From the NCBI GenBank assembly GCA_963818225.1, contig CAWFRO010000016.1, positions 1 through 64,000 of the forward strand: a stretch of 64,000 nucleotides of DNA. Direction: 5' to 3'. The position numbers and the translations under genes are program-made. This document shows, piece by piece, positions 18,108 through 26,273 of this stretch (positions within the stretch are counted from its first letter, which is position 1; each line of letters starts with the position of its first letter). The notes beneath the pieces were generated by a model. It worked only from the letters and a program-made list of their open reading frames with translations. It was not told the DNA's origin and searched no databases. Origin of the DNA: Palsa-504 sp963818225 (lineage in GTDB: Bacteria; Actinomycetota; Actinomycetes; Streptosporangiales; Streptosporangiaceae).

Positions 18108-18129
18108 CTAGCGACCTACAGGTCGCTAG
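18108..18129. terminator. Hairpin downstream of the CBS gene
   Basis: CTAGCGACCT and AGGTCGCTAG form a near-perfect inverted repeat ending four bases from the stop codon of the minus-strand CBS gene. It is a plausible terminator between that gene and the truncated haemoglobin gene. Confidence 0.55.
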
Positions 18130-18132
18130 TTG

Positions 18133-18555
18133 TCACGCAGGATCTGGGCTTCCAGCCCGGGCGCGGGTGCAAACGTCCTGGTCAGAGCAAAATCCTGCCC
18201 TGCTGGCCTTAAGGCACAGCAGGCCGAGCAGCCTGCCGTCAATGCTGGTGACTGCGGCTCGCCGTCGCCCGGTTGCGTTCATCGCCTGCTGCACCTCGGC
18301 GAGGCTGGCCCCGGCCGACACGGTGCGCGGCCCGCGAGTCGCCCCATGGCGCAGCGACGGCATCAGAGCCTGGCTATCAGTGATGTCGTCACGTTCCACG
18401 ACACCCGCCAGGTACCCGGCCGGGCTGACGATGAGCGCGGCATGCACATGATCATCGCGGAAGAACTCCTGTATCTCCCGGACGGTAGTCGCCAGCGGAT
18501 GCCTGGTAGGGACCGTGAGCATCGCATCGCCGACGGTGCGCACGACCTCATCCAC
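18133..18555 (-). CDS. CBS-domain protein
   Basis: This 140-residue protein consists of a pair of CBS motifs. The first covers about residues 8-60, with VGDAMLTVPTRHPLATTVRE and AALIVSPAGYLAGVVERDDI. The second covers about 72-125, with GPRTVSAGASLAEVQQAMNA and RRAAVTSIDGRLLGLLCL. CBS pairs bind adenosyl ligands and act as energy sensors. No effector domain is attached. The C-terminal tail (SDQDVCTRARAGSPDPA) is unusual and may be misread. Confidence 0.85.
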   Translation of the reverse strand: MDEVVRTVGDAMLTVPTRHPLATTVREIQEFFRDDHVHAALIVSPAGYLAGVVERDDITDSQALMPSLRHGATRGPRTVSAGASLAEVQQAMNATGRRRAAVTSIDGRLLGLLCLKASRAGFCSDQDVCTRARAGSPDPA

Positions 18556-18808
18556 AGGCTCAGGATAATAAAGACCCCGCCTTCCACGCCCGGCTCGGCG
18601 AGGCCCCGGCTCCCCCTCTGCCGCACAGTTTGCATGTGATACGGTTTGGCGCCGGACGCGAAGTCAGGCAAATGGCAGGCAAATTTCGCCGATATCAGAG
18701 GTCACCTTTCCGCTCCAGATACAGTTGCCGAGCGCCTTCTAAACAGCGGCTAGCCTGACGCGCCGTTTTTAATCGACGGCGCGCGGTCTGCGGCGGCTTG
18801 GCGCCAGA

Positions 18809-19120
18809 TCAGCCGTGCTGCTGCATCCGCGGCAGACGCGTAAAGACTTCAGGGCCGATTCGCAGGCCCTCCTCGGCCGAGACGGCAGGATAGATGTCGA
18901 TGTCGAAGACGTCATTCCACTCGAAAAAGAGCTCCATGATCTTCTCGATGCTGTCCGCAGACATGATGCTGACGACCTGTACAGCCGAGGACAGCGGCCA
19001 GTACTCGGCGATCAGCTTGATGTCCTCGGGGTACTTCCACGCGGCGCGGCGCCCGAGCGCCGCATCCGCTTCGGCGGCGGACATAGAAGACCGGAACTTC
19101 AGTAGGGCAACGAAATCCAT
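18809..19120 (-). CDS. DUF3303-like small dimeric-barrel protein
   Basis: This protein of 103 residues begins MDFVALLKFRSSMSAAEADA. It contains YPEDIKLIAEYWPLSSAVQV and ends with a helix and FDIDIYPAVSAEEG. The pattern of strand, helix, YWPL..., VVSI, helix, D(I)YP resembles DUF3303-type ferredoxin-fold proteins of unknown function. The flanking gaps (18556-18808 and 19121-19407) contain no gene. The one at 19121-19407 holds a partly palindromic gatacggtgccgtacggtc that could be an operator. Confidence 0.7.
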   Translation of the reverse strand: MDFVALLKFRSSMSAAEADAALGRRAAWKYPEDIKLIAEYWPLSSAVQVVSIMSADSIEKIMELFFEWNDVFDIDIYPAVSAEEGLRIGPEVFTRLPRMQQHG

Positions 19121-19407
19121 GTCAATCCCTCCCTTAGGACAGCGCTGCCGTAGTGAGCAGCGCCGAACATGCTTCCTATTAGATACGGTGCCGTACGGTC
19201 AGAGGCTGCGCACCTGTACAGATGAGCCAGTTGCCGCTGGTGAGCCTCCTTCTGCCGACCCTAGCCAGCTGCCTGCCCACCCCAACGGCTAGGCAATACT
19301 GCGTAGCCGAGAGCAGTCAGGGTCGTGGCGTTAGCTCCCGGCCGGCGGCGCGGGTCCGGTTCTCCGGTACCGGGAGGCGTGGGTTCCCGCGCGCATTCGC
19401 TGGAAGG

Positions 19408-20814
19408 TCATGCCGTGGTGGGCCGGACGTTCGCGTTGAGATGGAAAAGATTGGTGGGGTCGTACTCGGCCTTGATCCGGCTGAGCCGCTGGTATTTCTC
19501 GGCGCCGTAGCTGGCGATGATCCGGTCTTCCTCGAATTCGGACATGAAATTGACGTAGCTGCCTGCGCCGCCAGCGGCAGGCACAAGATCGGTCCAGAAG
19601 GACCGGACCCATGCCCGGTCGGCTTCGTACAGCTCGGCTGTCGGTGCTATGGCCGCGATGTTGAGGACGTAGCGGGTCCGGCGGCTTCCCCCGAAAGCGC
19701 TGTCCTCCTCGGCCGGCTCGGCGTACTTTCCGCCCAGCACGAAGAGAGGCATGAACGACATGGGTGACGCCTTGCGCGGGACATGGCGGGCGATGACGTC
19801 GATCGCATCGTCGGTCAGCTCGTCGAGGTTGACGGCTTTCTCATAACCGCGGATACCCCACGGAGCGGCCTCGTCGAACATCTGCTGCAGCGCGGTGTAC
19901 GGGATGGGTGTGTCGAATGTGAACAGCGGAGGGGCTGCTTGGCGGAGATCGCTGACCGCGCGGGCATGTGCCTCCGGCGCCCCGAAATCGACCAGCACGA
20001 CAGCGTAGCCCGGCGCCCCGTGGTACTGCTCGGGCACAAACGGCGCGGGCGGGGCGTTCAGGCCGGCCAGGAAGATGGCGATATCCCCGGGCAGGTCCCT
20101 GACCTGGTCCCGTATCGCGCGGAATGCCTGCGGGCCATTTTCGAGATCCCAGAAGCTCAGGGCCAGCTGGACCATCGGGCCCACCTGGTGCAGCCGGAAC
20201 TCGAATTCAGTCACCACCCCGAAGTTGCCGCCGCCGCCTCGCACGGCCCAGAACAGCTCCGGGTTCTCCTGCGCCGACGCCCGGACGATCGCCCCCTCCG
20301 CCGTGACGAGCTGCACCGACAGGAGATTGTCACAGCTCAGGCCGGCCTTACGGCTCAGCCAGCCCATCCCGCCGCCGAGGGTCAGTCCGGCCACGCCGGT
20401 ATGGCTGACGAATCCGCCGGGTGCGGCCAGGGCATGTTCCTGGGTGGCCGCGTCCAGCTGTGACCAGCGCGTGCCGCCGCCGCAGCGCACTGTCTTCGCG
20501 GCCGGGTCGACGCTGATATCGCAGAGCGCGCCCAGATCGATCATGACCGCATCATCAGCGATACTCGCGCCTGAGAAATTGTGACCACCGCCGCGGACAG
20601 CCAGGTCCCGCCCGCACGCCCGGGCGAATCTGACCGCGGCGGCCACGTCATCCGCTGAGCGGACCTGGGCTATAACCCATGGCCGCCGGTCGATCTGGCC
20701 GTTCCACACGCATTCGGCGCGGACATCGTCGTAATCAGCGTCATCAGCTGTCACGATCCGGCCCGCAAGCTCGTCGCGGAATGACTTCAGGTCGCCTGCC
20801 AACAAATCACTCAT
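19408..20814 (-). CDS. BBE-type FAD-linked oxidoreductase
   Basis: This 468-residue flavoprotein has the VAO/p-cresol methylhydroxylase FAD fold. RSADDVAAAVRFAR and AVRGGGHNFSG supply the FAD-binding loop, in which the His is the usual 8-alpha covalent flavin link. GGGMGWLSRKAGLSCDN follows, and its Cys is where bicovalent members attach the 6-position. The C-terminal BBE segment contains SYVNFMSEFEEDRI and ends YDPTNLFHLNANVRP. Such enzymes oxidise alcohols, sugars or polyketide intermediates. A GGGAGGGG ribosome site precedes the ATG at 20814. Confidence 0.88.
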   Translation of the reverse strand: MSDLLAGDLKSFRDELAGRIVTADDADYDDVRAECVWNGQIDRRPWVIAQVRSADDVAAAVRFARACGRDLAVRGGGHNFSGASIADDAVMIDLGALCDISVDPAAKTVRCGGGTRWSQLDAATQEHALAAPGGFVSHTGVAGLTLGGGMGWLSRKAGLSCDNLLSVQLVTAEGAIVRASAQENPELFWAVRGGGGNFGVVTEFEFRLHQVGPMVQLALSFWDLENGPQAFRAIRDQVRDLPGDIAIFLAGLNAPPAPFVPEQYHGAPGYAVVLVDFGAPEAHARAVSDLRQAAPPLFTFDTPIPYTALQQMFDEAAPWGIRGYEKAVNLDELTDDAIDVIARHVPRKASPMSFMPLFVLGGKYAEPAEEDSAFGGSRRTRYVLNIAAIAPTAELYEADRAWVRSFWTDLVPAAGGAGSYVNFMSEFEEDRIIASYGAEKYQRLSRIKAEYDPTNLFHLNANVRPTTA

Positions 20815-21247
20815 CTGCCCCTCCCCTGCAGACCCGCCGGAAACCGGCGATATTGGTAACGATATCGAATCGGTGCATGGCAAGCAAGAAGGGCAGGGCT
20901 GCGAAATTCAGGGAATCCACTACCTAGTGGATGCTTTTCGATAAGCAAATGATGCCAAGTGATCACCGCCACTTCACTGACACCAAAAGAACCAATTGCA
21001 ACCCAATCTTTGGATGCCGATGCGGCATGAACGGTTACCGCAAGTCCGGCGCCGATGCGGCGCGAGCCGTTCACCGCGACGTTGGTACCGATGCGTCGCG
21101 GACCGTGCATGCAAAATCCGGTTGGCGGGCGGCTAGCCGACGCTCCAGGCCGGCAGGCCCATTCCGTCCCGCCGACCGGGAGACCCCGGGCGTGGCGCGC
21201 TCCCGGCACGGTGCCCACGGCTCAGCCAGATACGCCACCTGGCGCGA
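20815..21247. other. Gap with three imperfect 35-36 bp tandem repeats
   Basis: Copies begin with ccgatgcgg/ccgatgcgt at 21017, 21052 and 21088. Each continues with a variable gaacggttaccgc-like block. On the minus strand they would read as 12-residue repeats, but no good start or family supports a gene. The rest of the gap shows nothing. Confidence 0.45.
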
Positions 21248-21415
21248 TTGGAGGGAGACGCCAACGGCGCGCCGCACCCGGACGCCAGCGCCTACGCCAG
21301 CAAATTCACCGGCAAGTACGAGCACCGGGTCATCGAGGGCGGCATCGGGCACAACCTGCCGCAAGAGGCCCCCCGGGCCCTCGCCGAAGCAATCATCGAC
21401 GCCGACAGGTACTAA
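21248..21415 (+). pseudogene. C-terminal relic of an alpha/beta hydrolase
   Basis: About 55 codons ending at the TAA at 21413 read PDASAYASKFTGKYEHRV, then GGIGHNLPQEAPRALAEAI. This matches the last segment of alpha/beta hydrolases, with the catalytic His in GIGHNLPQE. There is no start codon and the preceding 95% of the gene is missing. It is a truncated remnant on the plus strand, facing the minus-strand DUF5996 gene. Confidence 0.6.
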
Positions 21416-21501
21416 CCGCCGACCGCGATCCAGTCCGCCATCTGTCCCCTTCCACTGAGGCGTGATCATTCTCGCGGTGATCAGGGCGACCGGCGGCCCG
21501 G

Positions 21502-22419
21502 TCACCGGACGGGGGGCGGACTGCCTTCCACACTGGCACCGAGCTCGGCGCTCCATCCGGACTTCCGATAGGCATGGTGAAAGGCCGAGCGGAGAAAGTC
21601 CACGGCTGCGGCATGCGGGTCGGGGGCGGCGCGGACGTCATCCCAGTCCAGGATGTACTCTCCCAGGGTCTCGTCCCAGCGAGCGGCCGCCGGGGACAAG
21701 GCAGCGCCGGCGAAGCCGGGCGGCGCCGGATAGGCATAAGCGTAGAAGGCCGCCCGGTGGCTGGCGTCCCCAGGCCACCAGCCGACCACGACCTGCTGAG
21801 CGTCGGATGCGTTGCGCGTGATGAAGCCGTCAGAAGGCGGGTCGGCCGGGACACCGGAAAACATCACCACGCACAGGTCGAACGAGCCCCACCACGCGTT
21901 GACCGGCGTGGACCGGCCCCGGTAGGGCGCGCGGAACTCCGCGAGCGCCAGCGCTGCCTGGGTGGCCGCGGCGAAGTACTCCTCAACCTGGCCAGGGTCG
22001 TAGCGGGCGTGCTCGTAGTCCTCGTCCAGCGGCACGCTCCACGGCACCTCCTGCGGCACCGGGTTGATGCGCACCGCGCCGCCCGCCCGGGTCACCGCCG
22101 CCAGCACATCCCGGGTCACCTCGGCCACCGGCCGGTCCGGGACAAGCGGCACCCGCTGCACCGATCCGCGGCTGTGCTCGACCACCGCCTCGTGCGCGTG
22201 CAGGTCCAGCGCCACTACCAGCGAACCGGAGCCATCCGGTGCGGGCAGCGACCCGGTCTCCCAGCCGCGCGCGGTCAGCCGCAGCGCGGCGTGCAGCAGC
22301 TCCGGCTCGGGCGGCGCGAGCTCCACGGCCAGCTTGCCCAATACCTGGGTGTGGGCATGCAGCGTGTCACAGGTCGCGCCCCACCGGTCGTAGGGAACCG
22401 CTGGCCAGTGCTCTGTCAT
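21502..22419 (-). CDS. DUF5996 family protein
   Basis: This 305-residue protein starts WPAVPYDRWGATCDTLHAHTQVLGKLA, the signature opening of DUF5996. It also contains HGxLV-type blocks such as WETGSLPAPDGSGSLVVAL, then VPLDEDYEHARYDPGQVEEY and WWGSFDLCVVMFSG. The family is widespread in bacteria and its function is unknown. No signal peptide or membrane segment is visible. The ATG at 22419 was chosen over an upstream one because the conserved N-terminus begins there. Confidence 0.85.
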   Translation of the reverse strand: MTEHWPAVPYDRWGATCDTLHAHTQVLGKLAVELAPPEPELLHAALRLTARGWETGSLPAPDGSGSLVVALDLHAHEAVVEHSRGSVQRVPLVPDRPVAEVTRDVLAAVTRAGGAVRINPVPQEVPWSVPLDEDYEHARYDPGQVEEYFAAATQAALALAEFRAPYRGRSTPVNAWWGSFDLCVVMFSGVPADPPSDGFITRNASDAQQVVVGWWPGDASHRAAFYAYAYPAPPGFAGAALSPAAARWDETLGEYILDWDDVRAAPDPHAAAVDFLRSAFHHAYRKSGWSAELGASVEGSPPPVR

Positions 22420-22861
22420 GATGTGCTCCCATCGCGGTCTCGCATCCGCGCGGCGGACGCGAGGGTCAAGTCGGGCCAGCTCCACGCTGCTCCAGTACGG
22501 ACTTCCCGCTGCCACTAACTTTCACGTCAAGATTGGTGAGATGGCGTCGCACAGGCCATCGCACAATTCATGCGATTCGCCTGGACTTCCTGGCGGCGGG
22601 ACAGGTGAGACCATGATCATCTGAGTGTTTGGCTACACTCGGAACCTGGCCCTGACCAGGATCGATGTAGAGACCCTGCGTCTAACCTGCCCACCTGGGT
22701 CATTCGCCGCGGCCATCGCGCCGCGGGCAGCACCAAAGAGCTGGTTGTCGCACATACGGTGTCGGCGTCGACCCACGGAAAATGCATTCATGCTCCCGGG
22801 CTTCCCCAAGTTCCACACCGATGCGATGCTGAGTCCGTAAGCAAGGAAGGGGGGAGCGCTC
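22420..22861. other. Intergenic region between divergent genes
   Basis: This gap of 440 bp precedes the small membrane protein gene. A minus-strand frame at 22633-22818 has no recognisable features and I do not call it. I see no RNA gene or repeat here. Confidence 0.35.
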
Positions 22862-23065
22862 GTGTACTACTGGCTCATCGGCGGTGCCTGCCTGGTCATC
22901 GGCCAGCTCATCGGCTGGTGGTTGGGCTACAGCCGCGGCAAGAAAGATGCCCTGCGCGACCTCCAACGAGCCGAACTGCACAACCGGCGGCGGAAAATCG
23001 CGGCCTCCCAGAACCGGAACAAGAAGCCGGTCAAGACCAGCCAGGGCCGGAACAAGAAACCCTGA
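22862..23065 (+). CDS. Small single-pass membrane protein
   Basis: This 67-residue protein has an N-terminal membrane segment (WLIGGACLVIGQLIGWWLGY) followed by a very basic tail rich in Arg, Lys and Asn (SRGKKDALRD, QNRNKKPVKTSQ, GRNKKP). The GTG start is supported by GGAAGGGGGGAG just upstream. The glycine-zipper-like helix and basic tail suggest an inner-membrane protein with a cytoplasmic nucleic-acid or lipid-binding tail. I know no named family for it. Confidence 0.6.
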   Translation: MYYWLIGGACLVIGQLIGWWLGYSRGKKDALRDLQRAELHNRRRKIAASQNRNKKPVKTSQGRNKKP

Positions 23066-23252
23066 CCCGACTGCCTACATCAGGCCCTGGGCTTGATCCG
23101 CTTGGGCAGACAGGTTTCTTGGGTTGATCATGCCGCCTGTCGGGCGGCGTTGTGGGTACAGCTCCTCCATCGGGGTGAGTTCGCTCGCCAGGTTGCGAAT
23201 CACGTCCATCGATGGCCCGATAGATATCATATGGCCGAAACGTAAGATAACT

Positions 23253-23489
23253 GTGACCGTGGACGAGGAACTCGTTGACCTGGCGCATGCGTTCGGCGAG
23301 GAGAAACTGTCCGCCGTCGTTAACACTGCGCTGGCCGAACACGTGGAACGCCTCGGTCGGCTAGCCACGCTGCGTCAACTTCTTGATCGGTGGGAAGCCC
23401 AGGCGGGTCCGGTACCTCCTGAAGTCCAGGCGGATGCGGCCGCAGCATTCGATGAGGCCGAGGACGGCCCGAGCATGGCCGCCGGATGA
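23253..23489 (+). CDS. vapB: VapB-type antitoxin
   Basis: The frame carries KRKITVTVDEELVDLAH and then FGEEKLSAVVNTALAEHVER. This is the ribbon-helix-helix DNA-binding part of VapB-like antitoxins, followed by an acidic tail (AAAAFDEAEDG) that would wrap the toxin. The true start is unclear. There is no in-frame ATG next to the conserved region, and I give the first in-frame GTG within it. An upstream GTG or a non-canonical start would add the PKRKI residues. The stop overlaps the toxin start by four bases, as in most vapBC operons. Confidence 0.75.
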   Translation: MTVDEELVDLAHAFGEEKLSAVVNTALAEHVERLGRLATLRQLLDRWEAQAGPVPPEVQADAAAAFDEAEDGPSMAAG

Positions 23490-23926
23490 CCGGCGCGCCC
23501 CTCATCCTGGATGCTGACGGCCTGGACGCTCTAACTGAGCAGCCTCCGCCCGACCGGCTGCGGGCGCTACTGGCCGAGGCTTGGGAGCGTAAGAGCGACG
23601 TGCTGGTCCCGGCACTGGTGTGCGCTGAATGCTGCCGGGGTGCCGGGCGTACCCGCGCTGTCGAATCCGCGCTGGCGCGCCATCGCGAGACTCGTGCCGC
23701 ACGGCCCGCTGTCCGCGTCGTCCCAACGGACTTCGATCTCGCTCGCCGCGTTGGGTCGGTCCTTCATGGTGCCGGCGCGGATACGAAGGACATAGTTGAT
23801 GCCCATTCGGTCGCTGTGGCGTCTATGCATGGCCACGCGGTAGTCGTGACGGCCGATCCGGGCGACATCCTCCGCCTGGCTTCGGCTATGCCTGCGGTGC
23901 GGATCGTCACCCGCTCCGCACGATAA
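23486..23926 (+). CDS. vapC: VapC-type PIN-domain toxin
   Basis: This 146-residue PIN-domain ribonuclease has the acidic residues expected of the active site. These are D9 (LILDADGLDAL), E48 (LVCAECCRG), D102 and D105 (KDIVDAHSVA), and D124/D127 (VTADPGDIL). VapC toxins cleave tRNA or rRNA and are neutralised by the adjacent VapB. Its ATG overlaps the antitoxin stop, giving translational coupling. The length is slightly above the usual 130-140 residues. Confidence 0.85.
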   Translation: MTGAPLILDADGLDALTEQPPPDRLRALLAEAWERKSDVLVPALVCAECCRGAGRTRAVESALARHRETRAARPAVRVVPTDFDLARRVGSVLHGAGADTKDIVDAHSVAVASMHGHAVVVTADPGDILRLASAMPAVRIVTRSAR

Positions 23927-23990
23927 CACCGGACCTCGCCTGAGAGTGATGCGACCACTCGTGGGCGCGGACGGAGCCGCCATCGGCTGA

Positions 23991-24074
23991 AGTTACGCAC
24001 AGCAGCAGGATGATGGCACGCCACGGCCCCGGGTGTCGAACGGTTCGTGGCCCTCGTCACCGGATAATCCCAGC
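23991..24074 (+). repeat. Repeat module, copy 3 (no tRNA part)
   Basis: The boxes agttacgcacagcagc (23991-24006), cggttcgtgg (24041-24050) and cggataatcccagc (24061-24074) repeat the order and spacing of the modules at 84 and 6429. It stops before the tgtgcagg box and there is no tRNA-Thr fragment. A single first box (ggttccgtacagtagc) recurs at 24923-24938. Confidence 0.55.
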
Positions 24075-24115
24075 CCAGCAAGTGCCTTCATTGCAGCTAG
24101 GGCAAGAAGCCGCGC

Positions 24116-24790
24116 TCAGGACATGTGGGTCAGCCCGGAGATTCCGTCGCGCAGGAGCGCCGCGGCGAGCAGCACCATGATCGCCGCCGCGATCAGCCTC
24201 GCGTTGCGGAGCAGCCAGTCCCGGACGCGCTGCAGGAGCCGCGTAGTCCGGTCCGGTGACACGGCCAGCATGATGACTGCGGCGGCAAGCGGCAGCAGCG
24301 ACACGACCGAGAAGAACACCCACTCGACGACGTACTTGGTGGTACTCGGGTTGGTCTCGGAGATGTCCTTCATCGCGATCGGGATGAAGCCGCCCGGGTT
24401 CGCCAGCGTCGCACCCGCCGCGACGATCGCGATCCACGGTGACGAAGCGATCTTGCTCATCTGGTCGGCCATGCTCTGGGCACGCTTCGGGTCGCGTGGC
24501 CGCCGGAGGAACCGCACGCTGAAGAACACCAGAAGAAGAGCAGCGATGATGTCGATCACCGCGACCCATGGTTTCGGGTACGACGTGGTCGAGGCGGCCT
24601 TATTGCCGAGCACGAAGGCGGCGAGGACCCCGACCGCGAGCGTGGCGCTAAGAGCCCCGAGGTAGAACCATATGCCCGTGCGCAAAGGCCGCTCGCCGAG
24701 TACGAGCGCGAGCACTGAGAACGACAGTGTCGTCGGAGACAGCATCGCGGCGACCGCTGTCAACGCCAACTCAGCGTCGATCCAGCCCAT
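24116..24790 (-). CDS. Sap/GAP family membrane protein
   Basis: This 224-residue integral membrane protein has six predicted TM helices. Family features include LSPTTLSFSVLALVLGERP in the first loop and AAGATLANPGGFIPIAMKDI in the fourth segment. It matches the Sap (sulfolipid-1-addressing protein)/GAP group of the LysE-like superfamily, where M. tuberculosis Sap assists lipid transport. The substrate here is unknown. A second family member lies at 39353-40033. Confidence 0.75.
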   Translation of the reverse strand: MGWIDAELALTAVAAMLSPTTLSFSVLALVLGERPLRTGIWFYLGALSATLAVGVLAAFVLGNKAASTTSYPKPWVAVIDIIAALLLVFFSVRFLRRPRDPKRAQSMADQMSKIASSPWIAIVAAGATLANPGGFIPIAMKDISETNPSTTKYVVEWVFFSVVSLLPLAAAVIMLAVSPDRTTRLLQRVRDWLLRNARLIAAAIMVLLAAALLRDGISGLTHMS

Positions 24791-25021
24791 TGCGCTAGCT
24801 TAGGCGGGCGCGCGTCGCCAAAGTAAGACACGCGCAACACGGATGATCACAACTGAGGAGCTGCTGGACGCGGACGGGGCGGGCGGACCGCTCGCTGGCG
24901 CCGTTATCGGGCCGGTTACTGAGGTTCCGTACAGTAGCCGGAAGGTGACGTAAAAAACGTCTCGCACCGTGGGCCAGCACGAGCGAATCGGCGCCGGGCC
25001 AGGCGAGGATCGGCTGGCCGG

Positions 25022-26038
25022 CTAATTCAAGATATTGACGGCCCGGGCAATCACCAGTCCCAGAATCATGAGGGAGCCGACCGCCTGCACTGTCATGGTC
25101 AATTTTCCCCAGCGCGCCAGCGGCATCACGTCGGTCGGGCTGAGCGCGGTGGCGTCGGTAAAGCCGAGGTAGAGGTAGTCGAAAAATTCAGGGCGCCAGC
25201 CCGGCGAAGCTACCTGCGGGTTGAGCTGCTCGGGGAAGGCGAGGTCGGGAAACTGCGGCGGAGCCAGGAAACGCGATTCAGGACCCCCGCCGTCAAGCAC
25301 CCAATAAAGGAAGGAAAAGGCAATAATCGTGTAGAGCCAGACCAGGAAGCCGGTCTTGAGAAGATCCGACGCCGAATTGGTTTCCGGACCCCCCTCAATG
25401 AGATCGACGACCAGCCGGGCCGTGACCCCGGCCGCATCGGCGATCAGCACCGCGACCAGCGTCAGGGACAGTACCCGGCCGAGTGCCGACCGGCGGTCGA
25501 TGCGACCCCGGTCAATGACGACGATAGCCACCAGCAGCAGTGCCTCCAGCGTCGGGACTGCCCATGGCTGACCCAGGCTGAACCTGGCCGGGAGCAGCAA
25601 CGGCACGGCCATCGCCAAAACCAGCGTGAAGGCCATTGGCCAGCGTTTCTCTGCCTCGGACCGCACGGTCCCGGGCTCGGATACGGGGCTGGCAGGGGCA
25701 GGTCTTCGCCTGCCCGCCCACCAATCGCGGACGCCGGCCTCCACCATAACCGTTGCGGCAGGCCGCTCAGCGGCAGCGTCGGCCTCGGCGATCAGGGCGC
25801 GGGCCGCGTCCAGCGTCGCCGCTACCTCCCCCTGGTCGCTGGTGACGGGCACACTGACTACGATCCAGGCCCGGTCATGACGTGCCTGGACATGTGCGGG
25901 CACCTTCGTGGCCAGCGCAAGCTTCTGATAGCACCGGAGCCACTCACCGGTCACCGCCCCAGCCAGCGGGACACTAACCGTCACGTGCTCGCCGGCGGAG
26001 TGGAGTTCGATGTCCGCCTGGAGATCGATGTCTGTCAT
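25022..26038 (-). CDS. Membrane protein with channel-like C-terminal half
   Basis: This 338-residue protein has a soluble N-terminal region (1-130) and four to six TM helices. The C-terminal part reads FDYLYLGFTDATALSPTDVM and then a final helix SLMILGLVIARAVNIL. This loop between two helices resembles the pore region of two-TM ion channels, although a TVGYGD-type filter is absent. The N-terminal beta-rich segment has no recognised domain. I know the pattern from uncharacterised actinobacterial membrane proteins. The gap 24791-25021 contains no gene. Confidence 0.65.
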   Translation of the reverse strand: MTDIDLQADIELHSAGEHVTVSVPLAGAVTGEWLRCYQKLALATKVPAHVQARHDRAWIVVSVPVTSDQGEVAATLDAARALIAEADAAAERPAATVMVEAGVRDWWAGRRRPAPASPVSEPGTVRSEAEKRWPMAFTLVLAMAVPLLLPARFSLGQPWAVPTLEALLLVAIVVIDRGRIDRRSALGRVLSLTLVAVLIADAAGVTARLVVDLIEGGPETNSASDLLKTGFLVWLYTIIAFSFLYWVLDGGGPESRFLAPPQFPDLAFPEQLNPQVASPGWRPEFFDYLYLGFTDATALSPTDVMPLARWGKLTMTVQAVGSLMILGLVIARAVNILN

Positions 26039-26273
26039 CCCGACCCGGCCTCCCCTCTGTAGGGCCAGTGCCTTCCGCTTTGAGAGTACGGCGCGAGGGC
26101 ATGCAAACCACTGCCTGGAGTAATCGCCGTCAAAAGCTCGCGCGATCCCTGCGATCAGTGCCGTTGCCGCACCGAGTACGCGATAACGCCGCCGTCCCGC
26201 CGGCCACCAAAGGCGTGTGGACTTCTGTTGACGTCAAACTGGGTGTCGCGACCGTTAGCCCGCAGCCCGCGTC

